A stretch of 64,000 bases of DNA from Gambelia wislizenii (GCA_030847615.1 JAUMIR010000004.1:275613501-275677500), one strand, 5' to 3'. Counted from the stretch's first letter, positions 23,545 through 36,663 are shown. Numbers and translations: made by a program. Notes: a model not told the origin generated them from the sequence alone.

Positions 23545-24311
23545 TCACCGTTGGCTCTGCTCACTCAAACAGTAGGCTGGCTTCCTTCTGGCAGGACCTG
23601 GATCTGGACCCCCCCTTGTTTGGTGATGTATGTTTGGTGATGGCGTTGTGTTGTCTGTCAGCACCAGGACATGGGACCCTTTGAGGATTTGCATGAAGTG
23701 TTGCAGGGCCTGGCGAGCCACCCACAATCCCTGCCAATTGATGCTGTGGAAGAGTTCCTCGTGGGTCCAGGTGCTCTGGACTAATTGGTTCTGACAGTGC
23801 GCTCCCGAGCCTTTCAGGCTCACATCTGAGGTTACTACCAATCTGTTTCTGACTGATAGTGGAGATCCTGTTGCTAGGCTCTGTTTATTCAACTACCAGG
23901 CAAGGGAGGATTGGACTTGGGGGGAGGGAGTCGCAGAAGTATGCACTTCTTTTGTGAGATCTGCTGTTGATAGGCAGTTAGGAAGGCTTGAAGGGGCCTG
24001 GAATGGAACCGCGCCCATGGCACCACTTGGATGGCTGAGATCATAAGCCCCAATATCCTGGCTAGGCTTAACAGCGGTACGGACTTTAGTGATCTTATTC
24101 TGCTGATCTCCCTCCTCAGGGTCTCCTGGCATTCCCGCGAGAGGGATATCTCTCCATTCCTCGTGTCGATTCTGGTTCCGAGGTGTGTTATCACTTGTGC
24201 TGGCACGAGACAGCTCTTCTTGAAAATCACGAGGAACCCATGTGTTGGAGGCATTGGATTGTCTTGTTGAGATTCTCCCTTGCCTCCTCTGGTGAAGGTG
24301 CCCTCAGATCT
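23545..24311 (-). pseudogene. DIRS reverse transcriptase C-terminus and RNase H remnant
   Basis: The frame ending at 23889 carries the RT thumb/connection region (HLGTRIDTRNGEISLS, LARILGLMISAIQVVPWARF), followed in the frame 23892-23545 by RNase H-like segments (SDVSLKGSGAH, VLVLTDNTT). The RT palm with its YxDD-type motif is missing: sequence passes from gag-like residues to the thumb around 24250-24311. That, with the frameshift between segments, makes it inactive. Confidence 0.7.
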
Positions 24312-26213
24312 GGCGGAGAAGGACAATGAGTTTAGGGAGGCATCTGCAATGAAGTGAAGAGCTGATTGAACCAGTGCCAGTATCCTATGGAGGTTTCTGG
24401 TGTCCAGTTGCTGTACCTTCAGGATCTCATCCAGCCAGAAGACCGAGGCTCTGGCGAACAGGGATGTAGCTGCTGAGGCTCTGACTCCCAGAGCTGAAGC
24501 TTCATGTACCTTCTTTAGCACCGCATCGGCACACTCCTCATCCGGATCCTTGAAAAGGGCTTCCCCTTCCTTAGGAGCTAAAAAACTGAAACTAAGGAGG
24601 CCACTGGCTTATCAACCACCAGGACTTTTAAAGAGTCCAAGACCCTACTTCCTGGCGTGTAGAACTTCTGTGCAATAAGTGTGCCCCTTTTTTCCAGAGC
24701 TGGTTTGTCCCACTCTTCCGCGATGAGTTGGTCAAAGGTATCTGGGAAGGGGAGGACCTTCTTTTGTATCGCAGGTGGGTGCAAGAGTGTGGCCACTTTG
24801 TCACTTTTCTTTTGGGGAACCTCGTTTGGATTTCCCTTCTGCTCATCCTGTAGGCTTAACTCCAGAGCAGAGGCCACCCTAGCTAGGAGATTCACGTACA
24901 AATCCCCTTGGAAAAGGCAATCAGAGAAGTCAGGATCTGTGGTTTCACTATCAGAACATTCCCCTTCTTCCTTATTGTTTTGAGGGTTTGGTTCCCCTTC
25001 CCCTGATGCCTGAATGTCTTCAATGGCATACAGTAACAGGTCCTCCCCATTGGACTCTTCCCAGATTCCTCTGAGGAATGGAGGGGGGGTAGTGTCCTTT
25101 CTCTTTCCTTGCTGCATGACCTGGGTGGCCTGATTGGCTGACCGCATGCTAGAGCATCCATCGTGCATCACAGATGAACCTGCCTGGGTACCTTGGGAAA
25201 CCTGATGGGTTCGCTTGGCTCGATGTCCCCAAAATGGCTTCCATGGGCCTGGGTGACCACTGGCTGCCCATGGGAGACATGGGGTTCCAAGTGGCAAACT
25301 TGTGCTTCTGGGGAAGGATGAAATATACATTCGCCACCAGAGGTCACAAGTGAGCTCTCGTGGGAACCTTGGCTGGTGCTAGGCAGCTCCTGCTGTACTT
25401 GGCAGGCTGGAATGGAGACAGCTCTACCAGCAGTGGCCTGGCTGGTACCAGGGAGTGCCTGATTGTGTATGGGCACCTCCCTGCCAGGTAGGAAGCAGCT
25501 GGAGCTGGTCAATGGCTGCTGAGACTGGGAGGTTGGGGAGGCCGTACTCTCACTGGGGAGGAGCTGGAGGACTACCTTCAGAACATTCTCCCTGGCGAGC
25601 TGCGGTATAGCTGGCAAGCCCCCTCCCACTGCTAGGCCTCCCATGGTCCCTCGCGCAGTCACGCTGGCCTCCCCTGACCCGGAGGGGGTGGGGCGCTTGC
25701 TGGAGAAAATCTTCCAGCAGTGAGAAATCCTGGCGGGTCAGAAATCCTGGCGGGTGGGTGGGAAGGTGGATCCCACGATGCACTGGGGCTCAGAGGTGAG
25801 TCCAAGCCCCCTTACCTCCCCTTTCTGGCCTGAGGTGATTGTCCGTGTTGATGTGACCTGCTGCGCCCGATCCATGGGATCCCCCAGCTCCTCCTCCTCC
25901 CCGCCTCTTCACGCCGCCACCGCTGGTGCTCCTGGGGCGGTCTGGGATCAGCCACCACTGATCTGCTTGCCCCTGCGGCTGCAGCCTGTTCCACACCCAA
26001 AGAGTGGCTTTGGGCTGCTTCCCTGGCATGACTGATGCCAGCACAGCCCTGCTCGGGTTCTGAGAGGCCGGCTGCATCTGCTCTGCTTGCGCCGTTTTGG
26101 GAGGCCCTTGGCTCGCTCGAAGAGTGGCCTGGGTCGCTCCTTGCCAGGGTCTTCCCAGTTTTCTTGGGGAGGGCCTTGCTATGGCGTTCCCTCCTCTTTC
26201 TGCCGCTCACCAT
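24312..26213 (-). pseudogene. DIRS gag-like frames
   Basis: Frames at 26213-25812, 25662-25168, 25330-24578 and 24521-about 24312 read as a basic, Ser/Pro/Gln-rich N-terminus followed by an acidic segment (GECSDSETTDPDFSD) and a helical region, like DIRS gag. Reading switches frame several times, so it is not translatable as one protein. Function is assigned by position upstream of RT and composition, not by a catalytic motif. Confidence 0.55.
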
Positions 26214-26418
26214 CGTTTCAGAGGCAAGATGGGGGGGAGCAAGTTAAGGGGGGGAAATAGAAAGAATTTTTTTTTTAAAGAAGGCTAAGAGACAGGGAGA
26301 GAAAGGAAGAAGATTAGTCTCAAGAGGGGTTAGAGGAGGGGGGCAGAATAAACAGAGAAATGGAGCGAAGGTTGAAGGAGAAGAAAATCTGCTTCTAGCC
26401 TGGGCGAAAGCAGGAAGT

Positions 26419-26570
26419 AAAACTGGCTTGGCCTAGTGGTTACCCACTGTAGGAGAACAAACATATTTGAATTTCTAAAAGCTATGATGTAACTTCCTGC
26501 TTTCATCTGGGTAGTAGCGGACCATCCCAATCAACTACTGATTCCTGTTCGCTCCATCTCTCTGAGAACA
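26419..26570 (-). repeat. DIRS inverted terminal repeat, right
   Basis: Mirror copy of the left repeat, from AAAACTGGCTTGGCC to CATCTCTCTGAGAAC. It marks the 5' end of the minus-strand element. Confidence 0.85.
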
Positions 26571-28379
26571 ACAAATGTGTGGTTCCTTCAGATCACAGGC
26601 TGCTGTCCATGTGACCAGCAGAGCCCTAACTACTTTTTTCCACTCCCAGCTGACTGGACATCATCATAGTATTGGTGAATAAATCTGGTGTGTCTACAGA
26701 GGAAATATTATTAGTTGGCAACCAGGCAAATGAGTCCTAGGACTACCCATGTGCAACCCAAAAGTGTGGCTGTGAAGGAGGTTTGTACATGGAGTTTGGC
26801 AGAGAGAAATTGACTGGATCTTTGTAAAAGGGCAAGATTCATATTCCCAGATAACAACAGAAACAAACTAGGAACAGGATGATCAGAACTCCACAATCTT
26901 CAGCAGCTGGTCCTGCTGCACTTAGGCCTCGCAGCCCTATTAGACAATCCAGCATTTAAGACAAACACTGCTCCTCTGAAACAGGCAATATGAAGCAAAT
27001 GGAGCAGCCACACACACACCCCCAGATCAGCAAGAACGGTTGAGCCAGGGGAGGTGTTTTAATGATGCCATGGATGAGACAGGATTTGCCATAGTGTGGC
27101 CGCGCCATGGCTGAGAGGAGGCAGAGGCGGAGCTTAACCTGGATTACTTAGCTCCCTGCCGCCTCTGGCCTCTTCCTATTTCCTTTGAGACGAGGGACGC
27201 TGGAATTGCCACGAGGGAGAATCACCACAAAGGAGAGCTAAGCGTTGCTGGGCTGTGTGCGTGTGGAGGAGTATGACTGAGCAGCCCAGCACTGAGTGGA
27301 CATGCGTGTGTGTGAGCTGATTTGCTGTGAGCTGTTTTGGTTTTTTGGGTAGCTTGGCATTTGGGTGAGCTGAATTTGGGGGAGCAGAGCCTTTTGGTGT
27401 TTGTGTAATTTGATTTTTGTGTTTTGTATAAAACACAAAAATAAAAAAATGTAATTTTTAAAAAAATATCCCCTCCCGCTGGCGTCCCTTTCTGCCCAGG
27501 CCATTCGCCCCTCCCACGGCCTCTCGCCAGCACTCCTGCTCCAGGGGCCCTCCCGCGGCCTTCCTCCCTCCCGGCATCCCTGCCTTTCAGGGGACTCCCG
27601 TGGCCTTCCCGGCCTCCCACGGCTTCGCCCCTCCCAAGGCCTTCCACAAATGGAGTAGGCAATTCTACCATAAATATTGGGGGACTGACCTTCTATCTTT
27701 TCCTATTCAACACAGGACTTTCCCTTCTGTGCTTTGTACACAAATTCATCTGGTTCAAATTGCAGGCAGTGGCCATCACCATCCCCAGCTGGACCACACA
27801 CAAACTCAGTAGTTCTACATTCAGGTACATATGAAAAATTTCCAGATGGAGTAAATGTAAGACTATTCTATGAATCCCACAGGTCTTCCAGGGCTTCTAG
27901 CACAGGTCTCCATTGCAGTAATGGTAGCATCTGAAAGCTCTTTACCCACATTGATCACATCACAGATATTGATCTACTACTACACTGCAGATCAATAATC
28001 CATCGCCCACCACTTTTTTTGAAACACAAACATTGCCAAGTTGACTCAAATTCAGGAGCAAAGATTCTTTCAGTTTTCTTGAAGAAAGTTATTTTTCACA
28101 ATTTCTATTATACCACATAAACCACCTTCACCAATTCACCCAATTGGTCAGTATAGCAATCATGAAACTGTTAAGGAAAATGCAACATGGGACATACAGT
28201 GAAAGAAATAAAATATGTATGTGAAAGTCACAATGACTAAGCAAGAGCAATCATGAAGCTACACAGGTGAAACTGCTAATGTAATCTAGAAGGCCTGAGA
28301 GCCAAGGACAGAGGTACTGAATGCAGATTGGAAACACCTGAGAATCATTAAGTGTACAAGGTGAAATGTTGAAATACAT

Positions 28380-28720
28380 GGGTTGGTCTTAAGCATGGAT
28401 GGAACTATGTGGACCAATCTGAATGGAAGTACACACCCACTGGGTGGAAACTAATTAGTGGGTGGTGATAAACAATGGCTATAAAATTGCAATGTTTGCC
28501 AATGTATTTTTTTGTGGTTGCGTAGAGGTGGTGTAGTGTGGAGTAGAGGTGGTGTAGTGTATAGAGATTGTGATGTGTTGACCATATAGTATATTTATAT
28601 AGAAGAATAAAGTAGGTTTTATATAAAACTACTGAGTTGCCTGAGTGAATCCTGGAGACGTTTTGGAGACACCTGGAGAAGAGTGAGAAGGCTTGGAGAG
28701 TTTGTCAGGATCTTCAGCCT
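28380..28720 (+). other. Possible LTR-like segment
   Basis: TATAAAAT near 28479 and AATAAAG near 28606 are arranged as in an LTR U3-R, followed by a G-rich stretch (CTGGAGACGTTTTGGAGACA). No terminal duplication, primer site or coding region was found. Confidence 0.25.
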
Positions 28721-30185
28721 ATTCTCTGAAACTCTGCTGCTTTGGAGGAAAGCATTAACCACTGATCTAAGCTGGTCAGCTCTGCTGCATAACAAGGTGG
28801 TGAGTTAGAGCCAGAGGTGAAGAGCTACAACTCCCATCATCCCTGATAGAAACTATTCCACTGCCAAAGAAATGTTTCAGGTTTTAATTTTAAAGGGTTT
28901 TTTTTAAGGTTGCTATATACATTTGGGTGGGAATTGTGCAGCTCTCCAGTCGCTAAACTCCAGCTCCAAACATTTCTCACCAACAGCTTTGTTGTCTAGG
29001 GCAGCTGGGAGTTGCTGCCTAACCAATGGAGGACTACAGTATGGTTGGCTAGAGGAGAATCCCATTATTTCTAAGCTCAAGCTTTATTGCATTGTTCAGC
29101 ACAAACATGTTGCTACAACTCAACACAGAAAGTCAATATTTCTTCCATTTCCTTTGTTATCTTCCCAGGGCTTGCAACAGAAGGAGTGGGATGGGAAGGT
29201 ATTTCAGCCTGGAAAGGTCCTGAAGCTGAAGGAATGGGGTGGGAAGATATTTCAGCCAGGAAAGGTCTTGAGAATGAGGCTGAGGTTGCTTGTGCACTTC
29301 AAACCGGGATAGCTTCGCATACAATAGATTTTGCCAAAAGACCATGGAGACAAATTAGCGCTGCTGCAAATCTGCAAGAATGCATATCAATCTGCATTAT
29401 ATCTTCTTGTCTAGACAATCCAATACTAATTAGGAGAAAACAGAGTTTGCCCTGTCACAAGCAAATCTGTACAAGCATCTCCCATTATTGATGGCTTGTT
29501 TTTTAATGTTTCAGTGTTTCAACAGATCTGAATTATAGCCATGTACAGCACTTTCAACCCTGGTCTGTCTTTCTTCTCTGTCGTCTCAGTGCTGGTTTTT
29601 TTTTTTTTTTTTCCTCCTCTCAGTCTATTTAGTGTGCTCTTCCCCCTCCCTCCTCTTTCAGTTGACTCAGCACCATCTAGTGTTCTGTCTTACACCTGTA
29701 AGCTAAAAAAAGACAGGGGTTCTGCTTTTCAACCATTTCTACTTTTTGACAGTGCCCTGGCCCCTAACTTGTCAAATAAACAGGGGGTGCCTGTTGCTGT
29801 TTCTAGTTAAAGTTAACCATTTATCCATTCATGGCAGATCATATGCAACCAGAAATACTGAGTCAAGTTCCCTACTTTTCTACTCTATGTTCCTTGCATG
29901 TAAACTGGCCAACATTTAGGTATATTGCCATGTTTTGTTTGATCAGGCTGATGGAACAAAGAGATTACAAGTTAGATCTATGGGGCTGGCTCACTGCATA
30001 GAATGAATGTCCTGATAACCTCTTGTAATGTTAGTTAATTAGCTTTATTAAACAGGAGAGGTAACTGGAGGAAAGCAAAAGTTATGAATCATGATACATT
30101 AAAGTATTTTGTCTCAATTACCACTATTGCTCCTTCCAGTTCATGAAATGTACATATATATTTCAAGATCTGTACTCAATCAGGA

Positions 30186-30579
30186 CAAGGATGGGCAACT
30201 ATGGAAAGGCTTGGGGGACTGCACTTCCCCCGCCCAAAAAAAAAAAAAAATCCCCAAAACACCTCTAAGGGGTATTAGGGTATTTTCACAATGTTTCAGG
30301 TTTCAAAATAGGCCTCTCTTGAACCTAAATTGGGTGGGGTGGGAGGAATGTGGAGGACATGCCCCCTAGTGGACATTTTGGAGCATTTTGTTTGCAAAAA
30401 TTTTCATAACATTATTTTTTGCCCTGGGGGCCCCTGAGGGTTTTCAAACCTGGTGGAAACACCCTCCAAACCCCCTAGAGTGCATTTGAGGGAATTCTGA
30501 AGCAAACAATGCAAAAAACCCTGACCCCTGGAGTCCCTCCAAACACGGCCCTGAGGGGCCACATACACCTGCCCACCCC
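30186..30579. mobile_element. hAT-like MITE, probable
   Basis: Left end CAAGGATGGGCAACTATGG and right end CCTGCCCACCCCTG are inverted, as in hAT MITEs with CAGGGGTGGGCAA ends. Target duplication not clear. Confidence 0.55.
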
Positions 30580-31011
30580 TGAAATTGCTTGCAAGACAAG
30601 TCAGCTAATTTAGATACAACAAAATTAAAAGCAACTGTCAGACAGAATGGAAGTCATAAAAAGATATTTAATGCCAACAATTACCAGTAAAAAGCAAAAG
30701 GTGTTTCCAAAGGGCTAACAGAGTAAGAGCCATTGCGTGTTGTTGTTTTTTTAAGTATGACACACAGGTGATTGACTGGTAGTATACAATACTGACATGA
30801 GGCTGGAAAGTCCAGGAGATGCTTTAAGAAAGCGGGCTTCAATTGTTGGATTTAAGATGGAGCAGCTGCTCTATTAAAGAAATGTTGCTGCTTCCATTCC
30901 TATGAAGTCATGTTTCCTATCATGTCCATGACCTGAACTGAAACAGTAACACAGACTCCACAGAAAGCACATACTGCTCTCAATGCACAGAATAGCCACC
31001 CCACACACACT

Positions 31012-31014
<3 letters not shown>

Positions 31015-31056
<42 letters not shown>
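31015..31056. repeat. Microsatellite (GA)n
   Basis: About 20 GA units. Confidence 0.95.
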
Positions 31057-31059
<3 letters not shown>

Positions 31060-34000
31060 TAAAACTTGGCAAAAACAGTTGACAGAGCTCAGGGAGAGCT
31101 TCCGCTTACTGTACTATGTCTGATAGGGCACACTAAAAGGTTTAAAGGACACAAATAACAGATACTGAGAGCAAAAGAAACCTCAAAACCTTAGAATGAG
31201 ATGCGAGCGGGGCAGTGTATGGACTGCCTGCAGCCCACAGGCCCCTCCTGTCTGGCATCGTCCACAGCTCCTTCATATCCTAAATATATACATATTTATG
31301 GCTAATTTTTCAAATACTCCCCAAAACATCCAATCTCCCACAAAAATGTGGCAGTTTGGGTCAAAAAAACACTGGGCCCTTTTCCAGACCCAAACTGAAA
31401 GTGATGTCATACCACTTCTGGTTACTCTGGGAATGATGCTATAGCCTGTTTAAGTGACTTGCACAACAGAAGCTTGAACTGAGGAGACAGACAGGGTATG
31501 AACACTTATGACACAAAATGGTAGTGTTCTTCCAATAGTATACTTTTGCATTCATTATTAATTATCCAGTCCTTTAACTTATGCACAAAAGTCTTATTCC
31601 AAAATATCTATATGAGGTATGAGTTCTGTCTGATCAGATAAAAAATATTTTCAATTGTACCCATAAAAGGGAAAAAGAATATTACATAAACAGCTTTTGG
31701 TTTTGGCTTTTGTCCAACCAAGTTTGCTAAATCTGGTCAAAGCTTTTATTGCCCTATTTCTATTGCAACACCATAATTATTTGGCATGTCAAGATTTTGC
31801 AAAGATAGCCAAAATTATTTATTTCAATGAGATAGGTGAATCTCATTGCTACCAGCAAAAGTGTTGTCACTGGTTAAGAGCAGGGCACAGTATAAAGCTG
31901 GGATGGGTTTATATGTATCTCCTAGGCTACAGAAAGTGAATACATGCTGATTAAAAATGCGTCCAGCACATATATGCAATATGGGTGAAAAAGAAAATGA
32001 AGGCAGAAAGCACATATCATAGTTGACACACTGGCAAGACAGCAGGCTGGATGAGGAAGAAGCAGTGTAAGTGAGGAAGACTTTGAAGGTACTAGAGGGG
32101 AGTTAAAACTGTGTGTGTGCATTGTGTGCCTCTCAAATAAAGTGCAGACTGGTGTTACCAGGCTTTGCATCTCCTCTGTCCAGTAATTCAAAATTCAGCA
32201 ATATTGGACATTTTCACTAGGTCTAGGTAGACCAGGGCAGACTGAAAGTGGGTTCAAGTGAAGGTCACCCAGGACCTAATGAAGATTTCTTAGAAATTTC
32301 CCAACAGAAACAGAAATTCCAAGTTGGAATTAAGCGGAGCCCCTTAGAATCTGAGTTATTAAGGTGGAATGTGCTAATTCCCTCTTGGGTGCTCCTGGCA
32401 GTGAGTCATACTCACAAACAAACAGTGACCAGAACACCCATTATCCCTACAAATGTCTCTCCTCACACCTTTTATCTCCCACGATAAGGAGACTGCCCTA
32501 AACCCATCAATCTCGATATCTCAGCCATTAGCTGCCATTAATGAAGTCAGAGTTTCCTTTGTTTCACTGTGGGAAACCCATCCAAGTATTGTTGTACACT
32601 CAAAACACCCTTTCAGGATACAAAATTAGGTATAAATATAAGTTCCAAATAATAGCCATGTGTGCACAGTTCTTCATACGCCGTCACTATGCCAGACTGC
32701 TGTGGTACCCTCAGTTTCTTGCCTGAGTCTTTTTTCCTGCACAAACCCCTTCTCTTCAGGACTGGTAATTATAGCCCATATTTCCCCAGATCTATTCCTC
32801 TATCCAAATCTTTCTGCCTTAACTCTTTGCTAGCTGTGTATGGTCTCTTGTGAGCATGAGTGCCTGTATGAATGCTTCTGTGTTTATTTTCCAATAAAAA
32901 ACATTTTTATTTCATTTTAAATGGGAGTCTCCATTAGTAAGTACTGGTATACACAGGTGCAAAGGTCCCTCAAGCTATCTAGCCTCTCACAGCCATACCT
33001 CTGAACTAATTAAAATTCCCCAACTTAAGATCATAATTTTAGTGTCACGAGTGGGTCCCCATAGACCCCATGCATTCGGGAAAACTGGAATAAAGACCTT
33101 GTAGTCAGGGAAGGAGGGGCAAGGGAATTTCAGTAGCAGTGAAAGACACCCTTTCCCCCTAGCCCGCCTATAGCCTTCCTCTGCTTTGCTAAACTGATCA
33201 GCCAGGTGATGGGAGAAACCTCTTCCTAAAAACATGATGCCATGACAAGTCAGAATAGACAGTATTGCCAGACCAACAAATGATCTGAAGTGATATCAGG
33301 TGAGCTTATATTTTATTTCAATGAACACTTCTTATTTAGAACACTACTATACTGTTAGTATCACCATTTTAGAACCACACTACTCATTATTTTTCTTTTA
33401 TTACAAGCATTTAACAATAGAAATAGCCTTTAATACTGCAAGTATTATGCGTGGTAAAAGCTATCATACAGCTACAGCAACACAAGTTAAACAGAGTAAT
33501 TCTGTTTTTGTCCCCAGGGCTGGATAAATCATATATACTTTGCCACCCATGTGCCTGAAGTTATCTTGCTCATTAAAATTTTATAAATTGATTCAATTTT
33601 GTTCATGGCTCCAGCCTTAAACTTTAATTCTGTCATCTATGAATTTTTAAGATTTTCCAGCCCTAGTTCTAATTTCACAGAAAGTTTCCATGCATCATAT
33701 CAGTTTATAAGTCTGGTTACAAAATAAACAATCACGGCACTCTTATCACACTTTACCGGTTTATGATGTTCATCAGGAAACAACACCTTGGTGCAACGAA
33801 AACATCACTGCACAAATACCCTATAATGAAGAATCCAATAAACCATTAGTATAAGATGCAGCATATTTTGTGTTTATATTTAGAAATTAGAAAATCAGAT
33901 ACTATAGTTTGCCATTGGTTCCTAACTGAAAAACCAATCAGTGAGCTGTCCCAACATAGATTATTTAGATAGGAAACTGCAAGGAAGATACAGTCCTTCT

Positions 34001-35182
34001 TATGTATCTTCTTGTACTAAAGCTATGGGGCAGGTGTTAGTAGTGTATTTGTTCCAGTTAGAAGAGACACCCCCCCTGATCTTAAAGAATGGTAGATCTG
34101 GGGCAGGTGTTTTAATGACGGGCATGGAGACGAGCGCAGGGGTTGGCCAGGGCGTGGATATGCCAGCATATTTTGGAAGAACTAGGAAAGAAAATGTGCC
34201 CCAAAGTGAAACTGGAAGGCTGGGAAATTCTCCAGAGCTGCTTGTTGGATCACACAAAGGGCTGCAGCAGGGAGGCAAGAGAAGAAAATTTCTAAAATTC
34301 TGCCAGTGGAACATTGGATTTATAACATGTATAGTGAAACAACACCTGACTTCATCATACATAGTAAGAGATGTTGGTTTGAATATTGTGTTAGGAAAGC
34401 ATATTATGAAAGCCAAGGTGGAATACACTGTAGACAGCATGTACTGTATTTCACTAATAAGACCTTAGCTTTCATGAGTATGTTACACAGTACAATCTAA
34501 CACCAACTGTTTCATCTTAGAAGGCAACAAACATTTATAACATTACAGCTCGCCGATAATATTTGCACACAAATCCACCATCTGGCAACCTATGTAGATA
34601 TTGTTCATAGCTGTATGCAAAGCTGTATAGGTTGAGTCATAGAAACTTCAAGATAGGAGAATGTTTGCATAAAAACAGAGTATCATACATGTGTGAATGA
34701 AGAACAAGATCAAATTCAGGTCTAAATTAGAGGTCTAAAGGGGGGTCACCACTTCAGGCAAACAGAATTTACGTTATAGGATGGATTAAGCTCAATGACC
34801 TCTTATCAATTTCCACACAATAATCCTTTATTCTTGGCTGTATAATAATAGCATAACATTTATTTAGCACACACATATGAACTACTGTATAGCCCAAAGT
34901 AAAGCTCAATCAACTCCACCCTGATACACTACATTAAAAAATTAAGTAGAATAAGTGGAATTAAGTAGAATAATGCTTCTGGAATGTTTTGTTTCTGTGT
35001 GCTGTTTTACAGTACTTTTGTAAGAGAGAATAGACCATGGAAACCATCAGCAAAAGGTTGCTGATTGCTACCTGCTGCTGCCACCTTGGCCCCATTTAAC
35101 CAGTGGGATTCCCTGCTCTTTGCAATACTAAGCTCTGACTCTGCAGGTACTGCTACCCACTCAGCTCGTCTACCTTGCCTGT

Positions 35183-35424
35183 TATTGTTGTAGTTGTGTG
35201 CCTTTAAGTCATTTCCAACTTATGGCAATCCTAAAGTGAGCCTATCACAATGTTTTCTTGGCAGAATTTCTTCACAGGGGGCTTGCCCTTGCCTTCTTCT
35301 AAGGCTGAGAGTGTGTGACTTGCCCAAAAGCACCCAGTGGGTTAACATGACTGAATGGGGATTTGAACAGAGTTTTCTTGGTAGTGTCCTACACCAACAC
35401 GCAAACCACTACACCACACTGGCT
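35183..35424 (-). repeat. Sauria-type SINE, nearly full length
   Basis: Minus-strand copy: BovB-like tail at 35183-35230 (GTGTGCCTTTAAGTCATTTC on plus), core, and tRNA-like head ending CCACACTGGCT. Confidence 0.8.
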
Positions 35425-35984
35425 GGAATATAAAAACAGGACTCTCAAGGGAGTGGGACCACCACTGATAAGGTTACCACCAAGAGGGTGCACATCAAAA
35501 AGGGGGTCACCACTTTGTTGTAACAACTTCAGGACTGCACAGATTGAGGGCCCGTCGCTTTACCAGACAGAGGGAAGTGTTTAATACCTGCTTTTATTAT
35601 CTGCCTGCTTGCACAGTGTTTTTTGTTCAATTCTTTTTAAAAGCAAGTTTTGCCTGCCCAATAAAAAAAATACATGTTTCCAACAGAAGGGGACAGTTGA
35701 AGGGAATCAGGAAGCAGCTATCAGTTACAGAGGGCAGACAGAGATAAAAGGTGAGAAGGGAATTATATTATCATGGGAGGGAGTTTGATTTACCTCAGAT
35801 TGTATCCCATCTCAAAGACCCTGGATAGTTTTGGTGACAATCGCCCTTAGCTGAAAATGCTGCTGATGAATGCCAGGCAGTGAACAGGAAACCACAGCTA
35901 TCCTAGATTTGATTCTGAGTGAGTGCATCAACCTAACTTGCATCACAAAGAGGCGGCTGGATGAGGCAGGGAGTAATCTCTCTT

Positions 35985-36563
35985 AGTGAAGTCGAAGGCT
36001 TTCACGGCCGGCATCCATAGATTTTCCTTGGGTTTTTTTCTGGGCTGTGAGGCCATGTTCTAGAAGAGTTTATTTCTGACATTTTGCCTGCATCTGTGGC
36101 TGGCATCTTCAGAGAATGGTTGGGTAGGTGTGTGTGTGGAGTTTATATGCTGTGAACCCCTGTTGGGGAGAATATGTAAATTTGTGTAATTGAATGGTTA
36201 GTTTCTGGGTATAGAAATGCAAGGCTCATTAGTGTCTGTTTGGCTAATGGTCGGTTGATGGGCCATTGTCTGCTTGGAATCCCTCTGTCCCTGGGTGGAA
36301 TTCTTTTGTAAGTATTGAGTTTTGATTCTATTGTGTTTCAAAACTGGGAGCCAGATTTTGTTTACTTTTAGGATTTCTTCTTTCCTGTTGAAGTTGTCCA
36401 TGTGTTTGTGGATTTCAATAGCTTCTCTGTGCATTCTGACATGATAGTTGGCCTGGTCCAGTCTGCAGAGAGACACTGCAGACCGGGCCAGCCAGAAAAA
36501 TCAGCAGTAGCAGAACATGTTATAAACCAACCTTGACACAAAATGTTATTTAAAAACACAGAC
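35985..36563 (-). mobile_element. Penelope-like element copy with 5' inversion
   Basis: 36461-35985 (minus) corresponds to the last ORF residues and 3' tail of the copy at 39247-39730 (frame 36476-36198, HREAIEIHKHMDNFNRKEE). The adjoining 36468-36563 is in plus orientation and corresponds to 39150-39243, i.e. the segment directly preceding in the element. Thus the 5' part is flipped relative to the 3' part. Contains the hammerhead-like motif at 36112-36078. Confidence 0.85.
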
Positions 36564-36663
36564 AGCTGGCAATGATGAAACAAGTAAGACTAAAGCAATC
36601 TTGGCAGAAGGCTGGAGTGAGTCTGACCAAACACAAGCTAGAGACTATCTGAAGGTCTACTCC

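Larger units (their letters stand above)
21622..26575 (-). mobile_element. DIRS-like tyrosine-recombinase retrotransposon, degenerate
   Basis: A roughly 4.95-kb element read on the minus strand. Its ends are inverted terminal repeats of about 150 bp (21644-21792 and 26419-26570), sharing blocks such as GGAATCAGTAGTTGATTGGG and CTCCTACAGTGGGTAACCAC. Next to the left ITR lies an internal complementary region (21872-21982) that is complementary to the outer end of one ITR and continues into a copy of the other, the hallmark of DIRS elements. Inside are gag-like frames, the C-terminal part of an RT plus RNase H, and a tyrosine recombinase, each broken by stops and frameshifts. The RT core appears deleted and no methyltransferase domain was seen. 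DIRS elements replicate through a circular intermediate inserted by the recombinase without target duplication. Confidence 0.85.

Noticed and set aside
25754..26288. Plus-strand ORFs at 25.7-26.3 kb
   Set aside because: Antisense shadows of the GC-rich gag region of the DIRS element.
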